Positions 10,168 through 19,111 of a DNA stretch of 64,000 bases are shown here, in pieces. The position numbers were made by a program, and so were the translations under genes. Source of the stretch: JAFEDN01 sp963795715 (GTDB taxonomy: Bacteria > Pseudomonadota > Gammaproteobacteria > Coxiellales > Coxiellaceae). Where the stretch lies: NCBI GenBank assembly GCA_963795715.1, contig CAWCIY010000002.1:186001-250000 (forward strand), read 5' to 3'. The first letter of the stretch is position 1. The number at the start of each line of letters is the position of its first letter. The notes under the pieces were generated by a model. The model made no database searches, was not told the origin of the DNA, and worked only from the letters and a program-made list of their open reading frames with translations.

Positions 10168-10937
10168 ATTCGCATTGTCACTTGAACATGTTGGATTTGA
10201 CAGCCTATCAAGGTGATTTAGGGGCTCTCATCGAACAAGCTAAAAAAGTGGGAGTTAAGCATATCTTATGTGTGGGGGTGGATTTAGTTCATGCCCAAGA
10301 AGTTCTTGAAATCGCTGAGCGTTTTTCTAATGTTTCCGCCAGTGTAGGAGTACATCCCAGTGAAAAAATACAGCTCACAAAATCCGATTTAATTACACTG
10401 GCTCGTCACCCTAAAGTGATTGCCCTTGGCGAGACAGGTTTAGATTATCACTACAATAAAACAGGTTTAGAAGAGCAAAGAGAACATTTCCGGTTACATA
10501 TTCGCGTAGCTAAAGAATTAGGAAAGCCCATCATAGTCCACACACGTGAAGCGAGGGAGGATACCATTCATATTTTACAAGAAGAGCAAGCTGAAACCAT
10601 CGGTGGAATAATGCATTGTTTTACTGAGAATTGGGAAATGGCGCAGCAAGCTTTGGCATTGAATTTTTATATTTCTTTTTCAGGCATCGTGACTTTCAAA
10701 AACGCAACCGAAGTGGCTGAGGTCGCTAAAAAAGTTCCTCTCGATAGAATCCTCATTGAGACAGATGCCCCTTACTTAACCCCTGTGCCGCATCGAGGCA
10801 AAAAACCCAATGAGCCGCAGTATGTCAGTTTAGTGGCGGCTCGAATTGCCGAATTGCGCGGAATTGAGGTCAAACGTGTAGCTGAACAAACTACTGAAAA
10901 TTTTTTTAGATTGTTCCCCGATCCGTCCGCGTCATAA
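10155..10937 (+). CDS. TatD-family metal-dependent deoxyribonuclease (YcfH-like)
   Basis: A 260-residue TIM-barrel hydrolase of the TatD family, which has 3'-5' exonuclease activity on DNA/RNA. Metal ligands are visible: D-S-H-C-H at residues 4-8, E in ALGETGLDYHY, H in PIIVHTREA, the histidine of GIMHCFTENW, and D in LIETDAPYLTP. The end PHRGKKPNEP is the family signature. The start overlaps the end of holB, implying translational coupling. In many proteobacteria this paralogue (YcfH) follows holB, as here. Confidence 0.92.
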   Translation: MHFVDSHCHLNMLDLTAYQGDLGALIEQAKKVGVKHILCVGVDLVHAQEVLEIAERFSNVSASVGVHPSEKIQLTKSDLITLARHPKVIALGETGLDYHYNKTGLEEQREHFRLHIRVAKELGKPIIVHTREAREDTIHILQEEQAETIGGIMHCFTENWEMAQQALALNFYISFSGIVTFKNATEVAEVAKKVPLDRILIETDAPYLTPVPHRGKKPNEPQYVSLVAARIAELRGIEVKRVAEQTTENFFRLFPDPSAS

Positions 10938-10984
10938 TGCGATATCGGATCGAGTTCGCGCTATCATCCTGCGGGATTGGTGAA

Positions 10985-12043
10985 TTATTCACCGCACACA
11001 GTTTCTATTAGCATTGTGGCTACTTCATAAGGATTTGCATTGGCTCCTGGACGCCGGTCTTCAAAATATCCATGACCTTGTTTAGCAACTGAACGCGGTA
11101 TACGTACCGAGGCGCCTCGATCCGCTATACCAAAGGTGAATTTATCAATGGGAGCGGTTTCATGCTTACCCGTAAGTCTTAGTTCTAAGAAAGCACCATA
11201 CACTTTAATATGTTTGTCATGGTTTTTTTCTAAAGCTCTGATCGCTTTATGAATAGCATCCATTCCTTTTTTGGGATCACGAGTAGCTTTGGTTGAAAAG
11301 TTAGTATGCTTACCAGCGCCATTCCAATCTCCTTTTACCGGTTTTGGATGAAGTCGGGCGTTAATATCATAATCTTCACCGATTCGGTATAACAACCAGC
11401 GCGCCAACCATAAATGATCAGAAACCGTGAGGGGGTCAGCACTTTCAGTAGGAATACCACGATAGCCAATTTGAAATTCCCATTGTCCCGGCATAACCTC
11501 GGCATTGATACCATAAATCATTAAATTGGCATCAATACATGCAGCAGTATGCTCTTCCACCAAGTGCCTGCCAAAAACCTCATCGGCGCCCACGCCGCAA
11601 TAAAAAGGACCTTGCGGTGCGGGATAACCGCGGTCGGGCCAGCCAAGCGGTTGTTGACCTTTAAATAAAGTATATTCTTGCTCAAATCCAATCCAAGGAT
11701 CGTGTTCCTTTCCATATTTATCCATGGCTTCACGCAATTTTGCACGTTTGTTTGAAGGATGCGCTGTCCCATCAGAATTCATGACTTCGCATAAAACCAG
11801 GTAGTTATCTCCACCTAACAAAGGATCATCGACACAACAAACTGGTTTTAAGATCAAATCAGAATCGTGGCCGGTAGCTTGGTAAGTGGACGAGCCATCA
11901 AAGTTCCATTCAGGTATATGCTTCAAAGATAAGCCGCCTTGAACAAATGGCAGCATTTTCACTTTAGAACGTAAGGTTTGCGACGGTTGACTGCCGTCAA
12001 TCCATATATAGGTGGCTTGAGATATCATATCTAGCTCCATCAA
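10985..12043 (-). CDS. Glutamine synthetase type II (eukaryote-type)
   Basis: It makes glutamine from glutamate, ammonia and ATP. The 352-residue length and the sequence are those of GSII, not the ~470-residue bacterial GlnA: W-N-F-D-G-S-S-T near the start, GFEQEYTLF, YCGVGAD, INAEVMPGQWEFQIG, and ATP/glutamate-site motifs NGAGKHTNFST, FTFGIADRGASVRIPR and GYFEDRRPGANANPY. GSII occurs in eukaryotes and scattered bacteria including Legionella. The gene is transcribed alone, convergent with tatD across a 47-base gap with no visible terminator. The start MMELDMISQ is plausible; MISQATYIW five codons in is an alternative. Confidence 0.93.
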   Translation of the reverse strand: MMELDMISQATYIWIDGSQPSQTLRSKVKMLPFVQGGLSLKHIPEWNFDGSSTYQATGHDSDLILKPVCCVDDPLLGGDNYLVLCEVMNSDGTAHPSNKRAKLREAMDKYGKEHDPWIGFEQEYTLFKGQQPLGWPDRGYPAPQGPFYCGVGADEVFGRHLVEEHTAACIDANLMIYGINAEVMPGQWEFQIGYRGIPTESADPLTVSDHLWLARWLLYRIGEDYDINARLHPKPVKGDWNGAGKHTNFSTKATRDPKKGMDAIHKAIRALEKNHDKHIKVYGAFLELRLTGKHETAPIDKFTFGIADRGASVRIPRSVAKQGHGYFEDRRPGANANPYEVATMLIETVCGE

Positions 12044-12152
12044 AGTAAGTTACGGAAAAGCCATTGTATCACTTCTAAGTTTAGAATCCAGAAGGTGTTA
12101 TATCAAGTCAGCAATTCTCGCTCTTGGGCGAGTTGCTATGATGTATTAAGAA

Positions 12153-12202
12153 ATCTTCCTCCATTATAAAATAAGGTATTGAAGTGAATAATGGAGGAAG
12201 AT
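12153..12202 (+). promoter_or_regulatory. 15-bp inverted repeat hiding the transposase ribosome-binding site
   Basis: ATCTTCCTCCATTAT (12153-12167) is perfectly complementary to ATAATGGAGGAAGAT (12188-12202), with a 20-base loop. The right arm contains the Shine-Dalgarno GGAGGA for the ATG at 12205. In a transcript that includes both arms the site would be paired, which would limit transposase synthesis. The same hairpin is in copy 2 at 31357-31406. Confidence 0.7.
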
Positions 12203-12204
12203 AT

Positions 12205-13299
12205 ATGTACAAGTACGATTATACAGGAAAGACGATATATATGGGAATTGACGTTCATAAAAAAACCTATAGTTGCGTCAGTATCTGCGAGGGAGAGGTT
12301 ATTAAGCGTGATACGATGCCTGCTAAGCCTGAGGTATTACTCAGTTATATTCATAATCATTTTCAGGGAGCGGAGGTTAAAACAGCCTATGAAGCCGGAT
12401 TTTCAGGTTTTCATTTGCATCGTTTTTTATTATCGCACGGAATTAAAAACCAGGTTGTGCACCCTGGGGCCATTGAAGTAGCATCGAGAGATCGGGTAAA
12501 AACGGATAAACGCGATGCATTAAAAATAGCGACCCAACTAGCGAGTCATCGCCTGAAAGGGATATTTGTGCCGACGGTCGAACAAGAAGGGCGACGGAGC
12601 GTCACGCGACTCCGTCAGCAAATTTGGCAAAGTCGGCAGCGAATAGGGAATCAATTGAAAGGCCTGTTATTTACGCAAGGATTGATGCCTGTAGAAGAAG
12701 ATGATACGAGGATATCTGCTTGCTGGATCCTGAAGAAATTAAATGAGCTATCCGATATTCAAGTGCCTGAGGACCTGAAGTATAGTATTCACTGTTATGC
12801 TCAGGAATGGCAGGACTTAACCCGGAGTTTAAAGATGATTGAAGAGCAACTCAAAAATCAAGCCCAGGAGGATGGATTAACGATGATTTATGAAAGTGTC
12901 CCCGGCATAGGGTTATTGCATGGCCGGGAACTGGCGAATGAATTAGGGGATATGAGCCAGTTTAAAAACGAGAAGAGGCTCTTTAGTTTTCTGGGACTGA
13001 CCCCGAGTGAATATTCTTCTGGAGAGCACGTTCGACAAGGGAATATTAGTCGACAGGGTCGGTCTATATTCCGTAAAATATTCATAGAAGCCGCATGGGT
13101 GGCCATCCGTCAAGATCCCAATTTGAAGGAGATTTATGACAGATTATCCGCCCATCGAGGGAAGAAGCGGGCTATTGTTGCGGTAGCTCGACACCTGGCA
13201 GGGCGGATCAGAGCCTGTATTAGAACAGGATGCTTATATGAGAAGAGAGCAGCGATCAAAGATCAAGTGAAGCAGCAACAGTTTGCGGTGACCCCGTAG
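12205..13299 (+). CDS. IS110-family transposase, copy 1
   Basis: A DEDD recombinase that excises and inserts the element through a circular intermediate. The N-terminal RuvC-like DEDD domain shows GIDVHKKTYSC (first Asp), TAYEAGFSG (Glu) and VKTDKRDALKIA (Asp pair). The C-terminal Tnp20 domain shows SVPGIGLLHGRELANEL and SRQGRSIFRKIFIEAAW, including its conserved Ser. The ATG at 12205 is chosen because GGAGGA lies 6 bases upstream; an in-frame GTG at 12184 would add seven residues. Compared with copy 2 it has one extra Glu (VEEDD against VEDD) and a few more residues at the C-terminus (AVTP). Confidence 0.93.
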   Translation: MYKYDYTGKTIYMGIDVHKKTYSCVSICEGEVIKRDTMPAKPEVLLSYIHNHFQGAEVKTAYEAGFSGFHLHRFLLSHGIKNQVVHPGAIEVASRDRVKTDKRDALKIATQLASHRLKGIFVPTVEQEGRRSVTRLRQQIWQSRQRIGNQLKGLLFTQGLMPVEEDDTRISACWILKKLNELSDIQVPEDLKYSIHCYAQEWQDLTRSLKMIEEQLKNQAQEDGLTMIYESVPGIGLLHGRELANELGDMSQFKNEKRLFSFLGLTPSEYSSGEHVRQGNISRQGRSIFRKIFIEAAWVAIRQDPNLKEIYDRLSAHRGKKRAIVAVARHLAGRIRACIRTGCLYEKRAAIKDQVKQQQFAVTP

Positions 13300-13660
13300 C
13301 AATTCCTGTGAGTCTGAGAGGACCACGTTAGCGAGTTTGGGGCACGCACCTTATTAAACTGAATGAACAGCTTGTGCGTATTTCTACGGAAATAACCACG
13401 AATAGCAGATTAGGGCAATAAGCCTTGTTTAAATGCTGAAGATCTTTGAAGAAAAAAGGTAATCATGCGCTGTGATCAGCTATCGCTGATCACAGCACAT
13501 CACCCAATGATGGGGTCGCCTGCGAACAGTCAAGGCTAAACCCCTTTGGGGTGCGCTTCGCGCAGCCTTGACTGTTCTTCGGCTCTTAATTTTTTAGACC
13601 ATTTCGGATGGAGGGGATTTCTTTGTCCCTAACCCTTGACAATACACATAGCGGAATTGC
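13300..13660 (+). ncRNA. Structured 3' end of the IS, candidate guide (seek/bridge) RNA region
   Basis: This ~360-base non-coding part of the element contains strong secondary structure: a hairpin at ~13468-13499 (GCTGTGATCAGC / GCTGATCACAGC) and a branched structure at 13524-13577. The latter has an outer 14-bp stem (GAACAGTCAAGGCT / AGCCTTGACTGTTC) enclosing two small hairpins (ACCCCTTTGGGGT and GCGCTTCGCGC). The 30 kb copy preserves all stems; one substitution changes the first inner loop from TTT to TTC. IS1111-group elements are known to encode their target-choosing RNA in the 3' non-coding end. That this RNA is made here is inference. Confidence 0.45.
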
Positions 13661-13665
13661 TGATA

Positions 13666-15126
13666 TCAAGTTTGCTTAGATGGATGAATCGTTAAGCGGT
13701 TGAGCCAAGGAGTCAATATTAAAGTAAAGACCGCTACCCCAAACCCCAGATAAGCATAATTTTGGAAAGCATGCGCGTAGATAGGATTGGTGATCAAGGT
13801 ATTGCCGATGAGTTCCTTAGGGATGCTGGCTTGTTTTCCTAAGTAACCTGCAAGCAAACCACCGTAACTAAGTCCTAAAAACCAAACACCCATCATGACC
13901 GCAACTAATTTCTGTGGCGCGAACTGAGTCACCATGGAAAGACCTATGGGCGACAACATTAATTCGCCGACGGTGATAATCAGGTAACTTAATACAATCC
14001 AGAACGGACGTATCATGTGATCTGTTTCAGGTAAATGGATTCCAAATACCAAAACCTGCAAGGCAACGCCAATAATCGCTAAAGCTAAAGTAAACTGTAA
14101 TCCTCTTGAAATAGCTTTTTCTTTAGACTGTATTTTTTTCCACAAAAAAGCAAATGGTGGACTTAGTAATAAAATGAAAAAAGGTTGTAAGGAAATAAAG
14201 ACCACAGGATGAATGATTTTACCAAAGATAAACCGGTCAACATTACGATCGATAAATAAATTTTCGACAAGAAAAATTTGAAAATATATGGCCCAGAAAG
14301 CGATCGATACAAATATTAGAATCAATAAGGCTAACATTTTTTGACGAGCTACTTTATCCAGACGGAAAGTAATAATTATTAGAAAAGCGAATACTAACAA
14401 ACCAAAAATAGTCAGAATAGTGTTACCGAAGTTTACTAATTTTAATAGGTGATAACAAATCGTAACGCCTAAAATCACCACCAATAAAGAAGACCCCTTT
14501 TGGTAAAACCAATCCTTGACTGAGTTGCCGGTTCTTTTTAAAGGTAGGCCTTCATCTCCATAAAACCGATAACCCAATCTGAAAAACAAAATAGCCAATA
14601 ATAATCCCAAGACTGCAGCACCAAAACAAGCATGCCAGCCAAAATGAGTTTGGATGGAGCCGCTGGATAGTGTGGAGATAAAGACACCAAAATTGAAAAC
14701 CATATAGTAAATGGTGAAGCCGGCGTCACGCCGGGGATCGTTTTCATGATAAAAACGACCCAGAAAACTAGAGATATTCGGTTTTAAAAAACCGGTCCCT
14801 AAGATAATAACGGACAAGCCTAAAAACATAGCAGCTTCTTTATTTGCCAAGGGTAAGGTTAATAAAGCATACCCAGCCAATAAGAGGTAAGCGCCAATCA
14901 GAATTGTATGCCGGAAACCTAAAAACCGGTCGGCACATAATCCGCCAATGATAGGGGATAAATAAATTAAAGCGGTGAATTGACCCATAATGGCATAAGA
15001 TTGTGTATCCGGAAAATTAAGCACTTTAGTCATGTAAAAAATTAGCAAGCCTTGGACGATGTAAAGCCCAAAACGTTCCCACATTTCAGTGAGTGATAAT
15101 GCGTACAGCGCGCGTGGTTGATTCAT
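13666..15126 (-). CDS. POT/PTR-family proton-dependent oligopeptide transporter
   Basis: A 486-residue inner-membrane symporter of the MFS type that takes up di- and tripeptides with protons. The family motif E-x-x-E-R appears as LTEMWERFGLY at residues ~13-23, followed by GGLCADRFLG, GTGFLKPNISSFLGRFY and FTIYYMVFNFGVF. About 12-14 hydrophobic helices are evident. The stop codon (TGA at 13668-13666) lies exactly at the shared right end of the IS, so the insertion trimmed or replaced the original 3' end at most by a few codons; the length is normal for the family. Peptide uptake fits an amino-acid-dependent intracellular lifestyle. Confidence 0.92.
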   Translation of the reverse strand: MNQPRALYALSLTEMWERFGLYIVQGLLIFYMTKVLNFPDTQSYAIMGQFTALIYLSPIIGGLCADRFLGFRHTILIGAYLLLAGYALLTLPLANKEAAMFLGLSVIILGTGFLKPNISSFLGRFYHENDPRRDAGFTIYYMVFNFGVFISTLSSGSIQTHFGWHACFGAAVLGLLLAILFFRLGYRFYGDEGLPLKRTGNSVKDWFYQKGSSLLVVILGVTICYHLLKLVNFGNTILTIFGLLVFAFLIIITFRLDKVARQKMLALLILIFVSIAFWAIYFQIFLVENLFIDRNVDRFIFGKIIHPVVFISLQPFFILLLSPPFAFLWKKIQSKEKAISRGLQFTLALAIIGVALQVLVFGIHLPETDHMIRPFWIVLSYLIITVGELMLSPIGLSMVTQFAPQKLVAVMMGVWFLGLSYGGLLAGYLGKQASIPKELIGNTLITNPIYAHAFQNYAYLGFGVAVFTLILTPWLNRLTIHPSKQT

Positions 15127-15275
15127 ATTTTGTCAATTATCCCATAAGAAATCCTTATAAACAAGCTAAGCGCGGGGCAATTTGCATTTGCACTCATAAG
15201 AAGCTAAAGTATTGAAATACAAATCTTATTGAAAAATTGAATGATTAAAATGATTTTCCTAGAAAAACATTACCT

Positions 15276-15365
15276 GATGGGGGATCGCTTCATTGCTAAG
15301 TTGCAGCTTTGCTGCAGCTCAGCATCTAAATCAGAAAGCAATTTCCGCTTCGGCGGGCATTGCTG
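15276..15365 (+). repeat. Dispersed palindromic repeat, copy B, abutting rseP
   Basis: It starts GATGGGGGATCGCTTC, has an internal stem (TTGCAGCTTTGCTGCAG), then AATCAGAAAGCAATTTCCGC, and ends GCGGGCATTGCTG directly against the rseP ATG at 15366. It thus supplies the whole leader adjacent to that start codon. Confidence 0.7.
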
Positions 15366-16720
15366 ATGGAATTATTGATCACTGTAATCGGGGCAGTGCT
15401 GGCCGTGTTTCTGGTTATAGTAATCCATGAATCCGGGCACTTCTGGGTTGCGAAAGCTTTTGGCGTTAAAGTGCTCCGTTTTTCTATCGGTTTTGGCAAA
15501 CCGTTATGGTCTAAAGTGAGCAGAAGTGGCACAGAGTATGTTTTAGCCATCCTGCCGCTGGGCGGTTATGTGAAAATGTTGGATGACCGCGAGGTCCAGG
15601 TTTCACAAAAAGATTCCCAAGGCGCTTATAACCGCCAACCCTTATTGGTTCGAATGGCCATTGTCGTTGCAGGCCCAATTACTAATTTCATTTTAGCTAT
15701 TTTTGTGTTTTGGATTATATTTTTAATGGGAGTTGTCTATGTAAAACCGATAGTAGGCCAAGTTCTCCCCGGTTCGATTGCGGACCAGTCAGGGATTAAG
15801 AGCGGCGATGTAATCCGCTCTGTACAAGGCAAAACAGTGGTCCAGTGGCAACAAGTTCTTTTCCGCCTGATTGAAGGGATTGGTCAAGACCAAGTAAAAA
15901 TGACTACTCAAACACCTGGTCAGACTCCGCAAGATCATAACATTTCATTAAAAAATTGGCGTCTCACAGATATTGAACCAGATCCACTGACTAGTTTAGG
16001 AATAATTCCGTTCCAACCACCGAATTCCCTGCCATTGTTGATAAGATTGTGCCTAATTCCCCAGCCAGCTCGCAGTGGTTTGCAAACTGGTGAACAAATC
16101 ATCCAAGTAAACGGTCAACCGGTTAAGAATTGGCCAAGTTTAGCCGAATATTATTCAAAATCATCCTAACCAAGAGCTTTCTTTAAGGGTTCAAAAAGAA
16201 AATACCGCGCGTAATTGAATGTCCAGTTGGACAGTCGAACAAAAAAGGTCATTCGACAGGATATTTTGGCGTAGAAGTTAAAACACCAGAATGGCCTAAT
16301 GAAATTTTAATCAAACCACATTATTCTGTGATTACTGCATGGGATCCCGCTTTGCAACAAGCGTGGTATTTAACTATATTTAATGGCATAGTTCTGGCTA
16401 AAATGATTGGCGGTAAAATTTCTTTACAAACTTTAGGCGGCCCTATCACCATTTTCCGTTCTGCGGGTGCAGCTTCGCAAGCAGGGCTAAAAGTTTATTT
16501 AGGATTTATTGCTTTTATCAGTGTCACCTTAGGCTTTATTAATATACTGCCCATTCCAGGACTGGATGGTGGACATTTTTTATTTCAAATAATAGAAGGT
16601 ATAATTCGGCGACCGATATCAGAACGATATCAGATGCTATTATTGAGAATAGGTATCATCTTGATTATTCTTTTGATTGCACAAGGAACGATCAATGATG
16701 TCAGGCGTATCTTTTCGTAG
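15366..16720 (+). CDS. rseP: Site-2 intramembrane protease RseP (frameshifted around 16.15-16.33 kb)
   Basis: RseP cleaves the anti-sigma factor in the envelope stress response and clears remnant signal peptides. The zinc motif H-E-S-G-H is in VIVIHESGHFWVAKAFG near residue 20; the third ligand region is LPIPGLDGGHFLF near the C-terminus. PDZ-like segments (VLPGSIADQSGIKSGDVI and the later GLQTGEQIIQVNGQPV) lie between membrane helices. The span gives ~450 codons, the family length. Two or more indels between 16150 and 16330 break the frame in the second PDZ region. The ATG at 15366 follows the palindromic repeat immediately, so no ordinary Shine-Dalgarno is seen; a TTG at 15360 is also in frame. 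Confidence 0.9.
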
Positions 16721-16733
16721 TGGAGGTTATTGA

Positions 16734-17305
16734 ATGAAATTGCAACGTATTTCCAAATTAATAAGCGGGGCCTAGCATTTCTATTTTGTTGATGTTGGGA
16801 CTCAATGGCTGCGCTTCGAATAATCCACCAGCTCCAGTAATGCCTGCGGCTCCCAGTGGACCGCCATTCTGCTTCATTTGCTTCTTCTGCAGTATGCAAT
16901 AATAATCCTTTTTTGCAAAAGTATCAGTGCTCGTTCATACATGTGGAACAAGCAGCGCGAAGCGGTGATGCAGATGCCCAATATGCTTTAGGTTATTTGT
17001 ATTATTATGGAATTGGCACTACTCAAGATCGGCAGACCGGTTTGATTTGGATCAGAAAAGCTGCGGCTCAAGGTCAGACAGTTGCTCAAGATGCTTTGCG
17101 GGCATTGTCGGGGACTAGTTCCGCAAAAGCGGGCAGTGCTACAGCAAGCAGTACCAGCAATACGGTAGCGTCAAGTTCCGCCAGCAGTTCAACGGCAAGT
17201 ACTGCCGCTTCTGCGCAACCCGAGAAGCCGCTAACCGATTACTTACCCAATTACGGTGAGAAAAGAGTAGATACAACTGCTCCCCCTTCGGTTAATTCTC
17301 TCTAA
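16734..17305 (+). CDS. Sel1-repeat lipoprotein (frameshifted near the start)
   Basis: After correction of one indel near 16770 the N-terminus reads as a lipoprotein signal: a basic start (MKLQRISKL), a hydrophobic stretch (AFLFLLMLGL) and the lipobox N-G-C-A-S. A second indel lies near 16858. The mature part carries one to two Sel1 repeats (residues of the type GDADAQYALGYLYYYGIGTTQD and WIRKAAAQGQTVAQ), then a Ser/Ala/Thr-rich low-complexity tail. Sel1 repeats mediate protein contacts, and several Legionella Sel1 proteins act in host-cell entry; the role here is unknown. It starts 13 bases after rseP. Confidence 0.7.
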
Positions 17306-17334
17306 TAGTCCTTCTCAATAATGGAAACAATAAT

Positions 17335-18444
17335 ATGAACTTATTACGCAAAATAAATTGGACTAATACCTTATTTTTGCTTTTGACTCCGGTGGTTGGC
17401 ATTGGCGGCGCCATTTACTTGGCTGCCCATGAGCAAATTCATGTTGGAACGCTCATACTTGCTTTTATTTGGTTGCTAGGCAGTGGTTTTGCAATTACTG
17501 CAGGATATCATCGTTTATTTGCTCATCGTACTTATAAAGCCAGTAAAATTGTAGAGATTCTTTTTTTAATTTTTGGAGTAGCTGCTTTTCAAGGCAGCGT
17601 TTTGGAGTGGGGTACAGACCACCGGAATCATCATCGCTATTCGGAAACCGACAAAGATCCTTATAACATCCACAAGGGCTTTTGGTACGCTCATATCGGT
17701 TGGTTAATGGTGCTCAATACTGAATCACGTGACTATAGCAATGTGGAAGATCTGGCTGCAGACAAGTTAATACGTTTTCAGCACAAATTTTTTGGCCCAT
17801 TGTCGGTTTTTTTTGGCTTCATTATGCCTACGCTGATTGCTGGGATTTGGGGAGATTGGCTGGGCGGTTTTATTCTGGCTGGTGTGTTGCGGACAGTACT
17901 TAACCACCATTTTACTTTTTGTATCAATTCTGTTTGCCATACTTTTGGAGAGCGAATTTATTCGCTGGAACAAACTGGAAGAGACCATTGGTTTACCGCT
18001 TTATTTACTTATGGAGAAGGGTTTCATAATTTCCATCATCAATTTCCAATAGATTATCGAAATGGAATCCGGTTTTACCACTATGACCCTACGAAATGGT
18101 TAATATGGTTGTTAAGCAGATGTGGTCTTGCTTCTGATTTGAAAAAAATAAGTATAGCAGCTCTTACCCGTTATCGTTTGCGTGCGGAAGAGCAAGTTTT
18201 ATTGACCAAATTGAAACAGGGTTCCGACGTTGTTTTACAATATATGCATGAATATCTTATTCCTTTACGCACTCAAATTTTACAGTTGATCGCCAAAATT
18301 GAGGCTATCGAAAAAACTGGAAGAATCAAGGAATACCGTGAGCAATTGAAAGTAGCACATGCAGAATTAAAACATTCTTTATGGGTTTGGAGCCGCATGA
18401 CTAAGGCTTTATTATTTAGCGGAAAAATTAAAGCTGCCAGTTGA
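17335..18444 (+). CDS. Acyl-CoA/acyl-lipid delta-9 fatty-acid desaturase
   Basis: A 369-residue membrane di-iron desaturase of the stearoyl-CoA desaturase type, which inserts a cis double bond to adjust membrane fluidity. All three histidine boxes are present: H-R-L-F-A-H (~residue 60), H-R-N-H-H (~residue 98) and H-N-F-H-H (~residue 231), with N-H-H/N-S-V-C-H and hydrophobic segments between them. The C-terminal ~100 residues are a hydrophilic, probably helical extension (KIEAIEKTGRIKEYREQLK) not needed for catalysis. The 3' end overlaps convergent ung by 17 bases. Confidence 0.92.
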   Translation: MNLLRKINWTNTLFLLLTPVVGIGGAIYLAAHEQIHVGTLILAFIWLLGSGFAITAGYHRLFAHRTYKASKIVEILFLIFGVAAFQGSVLEWGTDHRNHHRYSETDKDPYNIHKGFWYAHIGWLMVLNTESRDYSNVEDLAADKLIRFQHKFFGPLSVFFGFIMPTLIAGIWGDWLGGFILAGVLRTVLNHHFTFCINSVCHTFGERIYSLEQTGRDHWFTALFTYGEGFHNFHHQFPIDYRNGIRFYHYDPTKWLIWLLSRCGLASDLKKISIAALTRYRLRAEEQVLLTKLKQGSDVVLQYMHEYLIPLRTQILQLIAKIEAIEKTGRIKEYREQLKVAHAELKHSLWVWSRMTKALLFSGKIKAAS

Positions 18445-19111
18445 TTTCCGGGCGGTCCATTTCTTTTAGCCAAATATTCGCCTTGGAAAAGTGCTTACAA
18501 CCTAAAAAACCCCGATGAGCAGAAAGCGGTGAAGGGTGGGGAGCGGTTAGAATTCGATGCTTGAAAGGGTTAATAATTCGAGATTTTTGCTGAGCAGGAG
18601 CGCCCCAAAGCAAAAAAACAATACCTTGTGGATGCTCATTTAAACTTTCTATCACTTTATCTGTAAACTGTTCCCAACCTATTTTGGCATGAGACTGAGG
18701 CTTGCCAGCTTCTACAGTTAATACTGTATTCAGTAATAAGACACCTTGTTTAGCCCAACTTTCCAAAAAACCCTGTTTTGGGATGGTGCAGCCTAAATCA
18801 TTTTTTAATTCCAAGAAAATATTTTGCAACGAAGGAGGAGGGGCGATACCGGGCTGAACTGAGAAAGCCAAACCATGTGCCTGATTAGGGCCGTGATAAG
18901 GATCTTGACCAATAATGACTACTTTAACATCTGCGAAAGGAGTTAATTTAATAGAATTAAAAATATCTTTTTGGGGTGGATAAATGACCTTACCAGCCGC
19001 TTTCTCTTTTTCTAAAAACTGTAAAATTTTTTTAAAATAAGGCAGTTCTCTTTCTCCAGCCAGCAAAGTTTGCCAAGTGGTCTGATTGGTTTGGGTAGAT
19101 GTATTAGACAT
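18428..19111 (-). CDS. ung: Uracil-DNA glycosylase
   Basis: Ung removes uracil from DNA at the start of base-excision repair. Motif A with the catalytic Asp is G-Q-D-P-Y-H-G at residues ~66-72. The uracil-specificity region LLLNTVLTVE follows, and the DNA-intercalation loop is H-P-S-P-L-S-A-H-R-G-F. At 227 residues it has the usual family-1 length. The start overlaps the last base of the rlpA stop, so the two are read as an operon. Confidence 0.96.
   Translation of the reverse strand: MSNTSTQTNQTTWQTLLAGERELPYFKKILQFLEKEKAAGKVIYPPQKDIFNSIKLTPFADVKVVIIGQDPYHGPNQAHGLAFSVQPGIAPPPSLQNIFLELKNDLGCTIPKQGFLESWAKQGVLLLNTVLTVEAGKPQSHAKIGWEQFTDKVIESLNEHPQGIVFLLWGAPAQQKSRIINPFKHRILTAPHPSPLSAHRGFLGCKHFSKANIWLKEMDRPEINWQL

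Larger units (their letters stand above)
12128..13666 (+). mobile_element. IS110-family (IS1111-type) insertion sequence, copy 1
   Basis: The extent is defined by comparison with the copy at 29897-31431 (opposite strand): identity begins at GCGAGTTGCTATG (12128) and ends at GCGGAATTGCTGATAT (13666). The ~1.54 kb element carries one DEDD transposase and a ~365-base non-coding 3' end, the arrangement of the IS1111 subgroup. The two copies differ by only a few changes (a 3-base and a 1-base indel in the transposase gene and at least two substitutions in the 3' region). Both ends resemble half of the dispersed palindrome (GCAATTCC/GGAATTGC), so up to ~16 bases at the right end may be target rather than element. 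The right end falls at the stop codon of the neighbouring POT gene. Confidence 0.88.
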
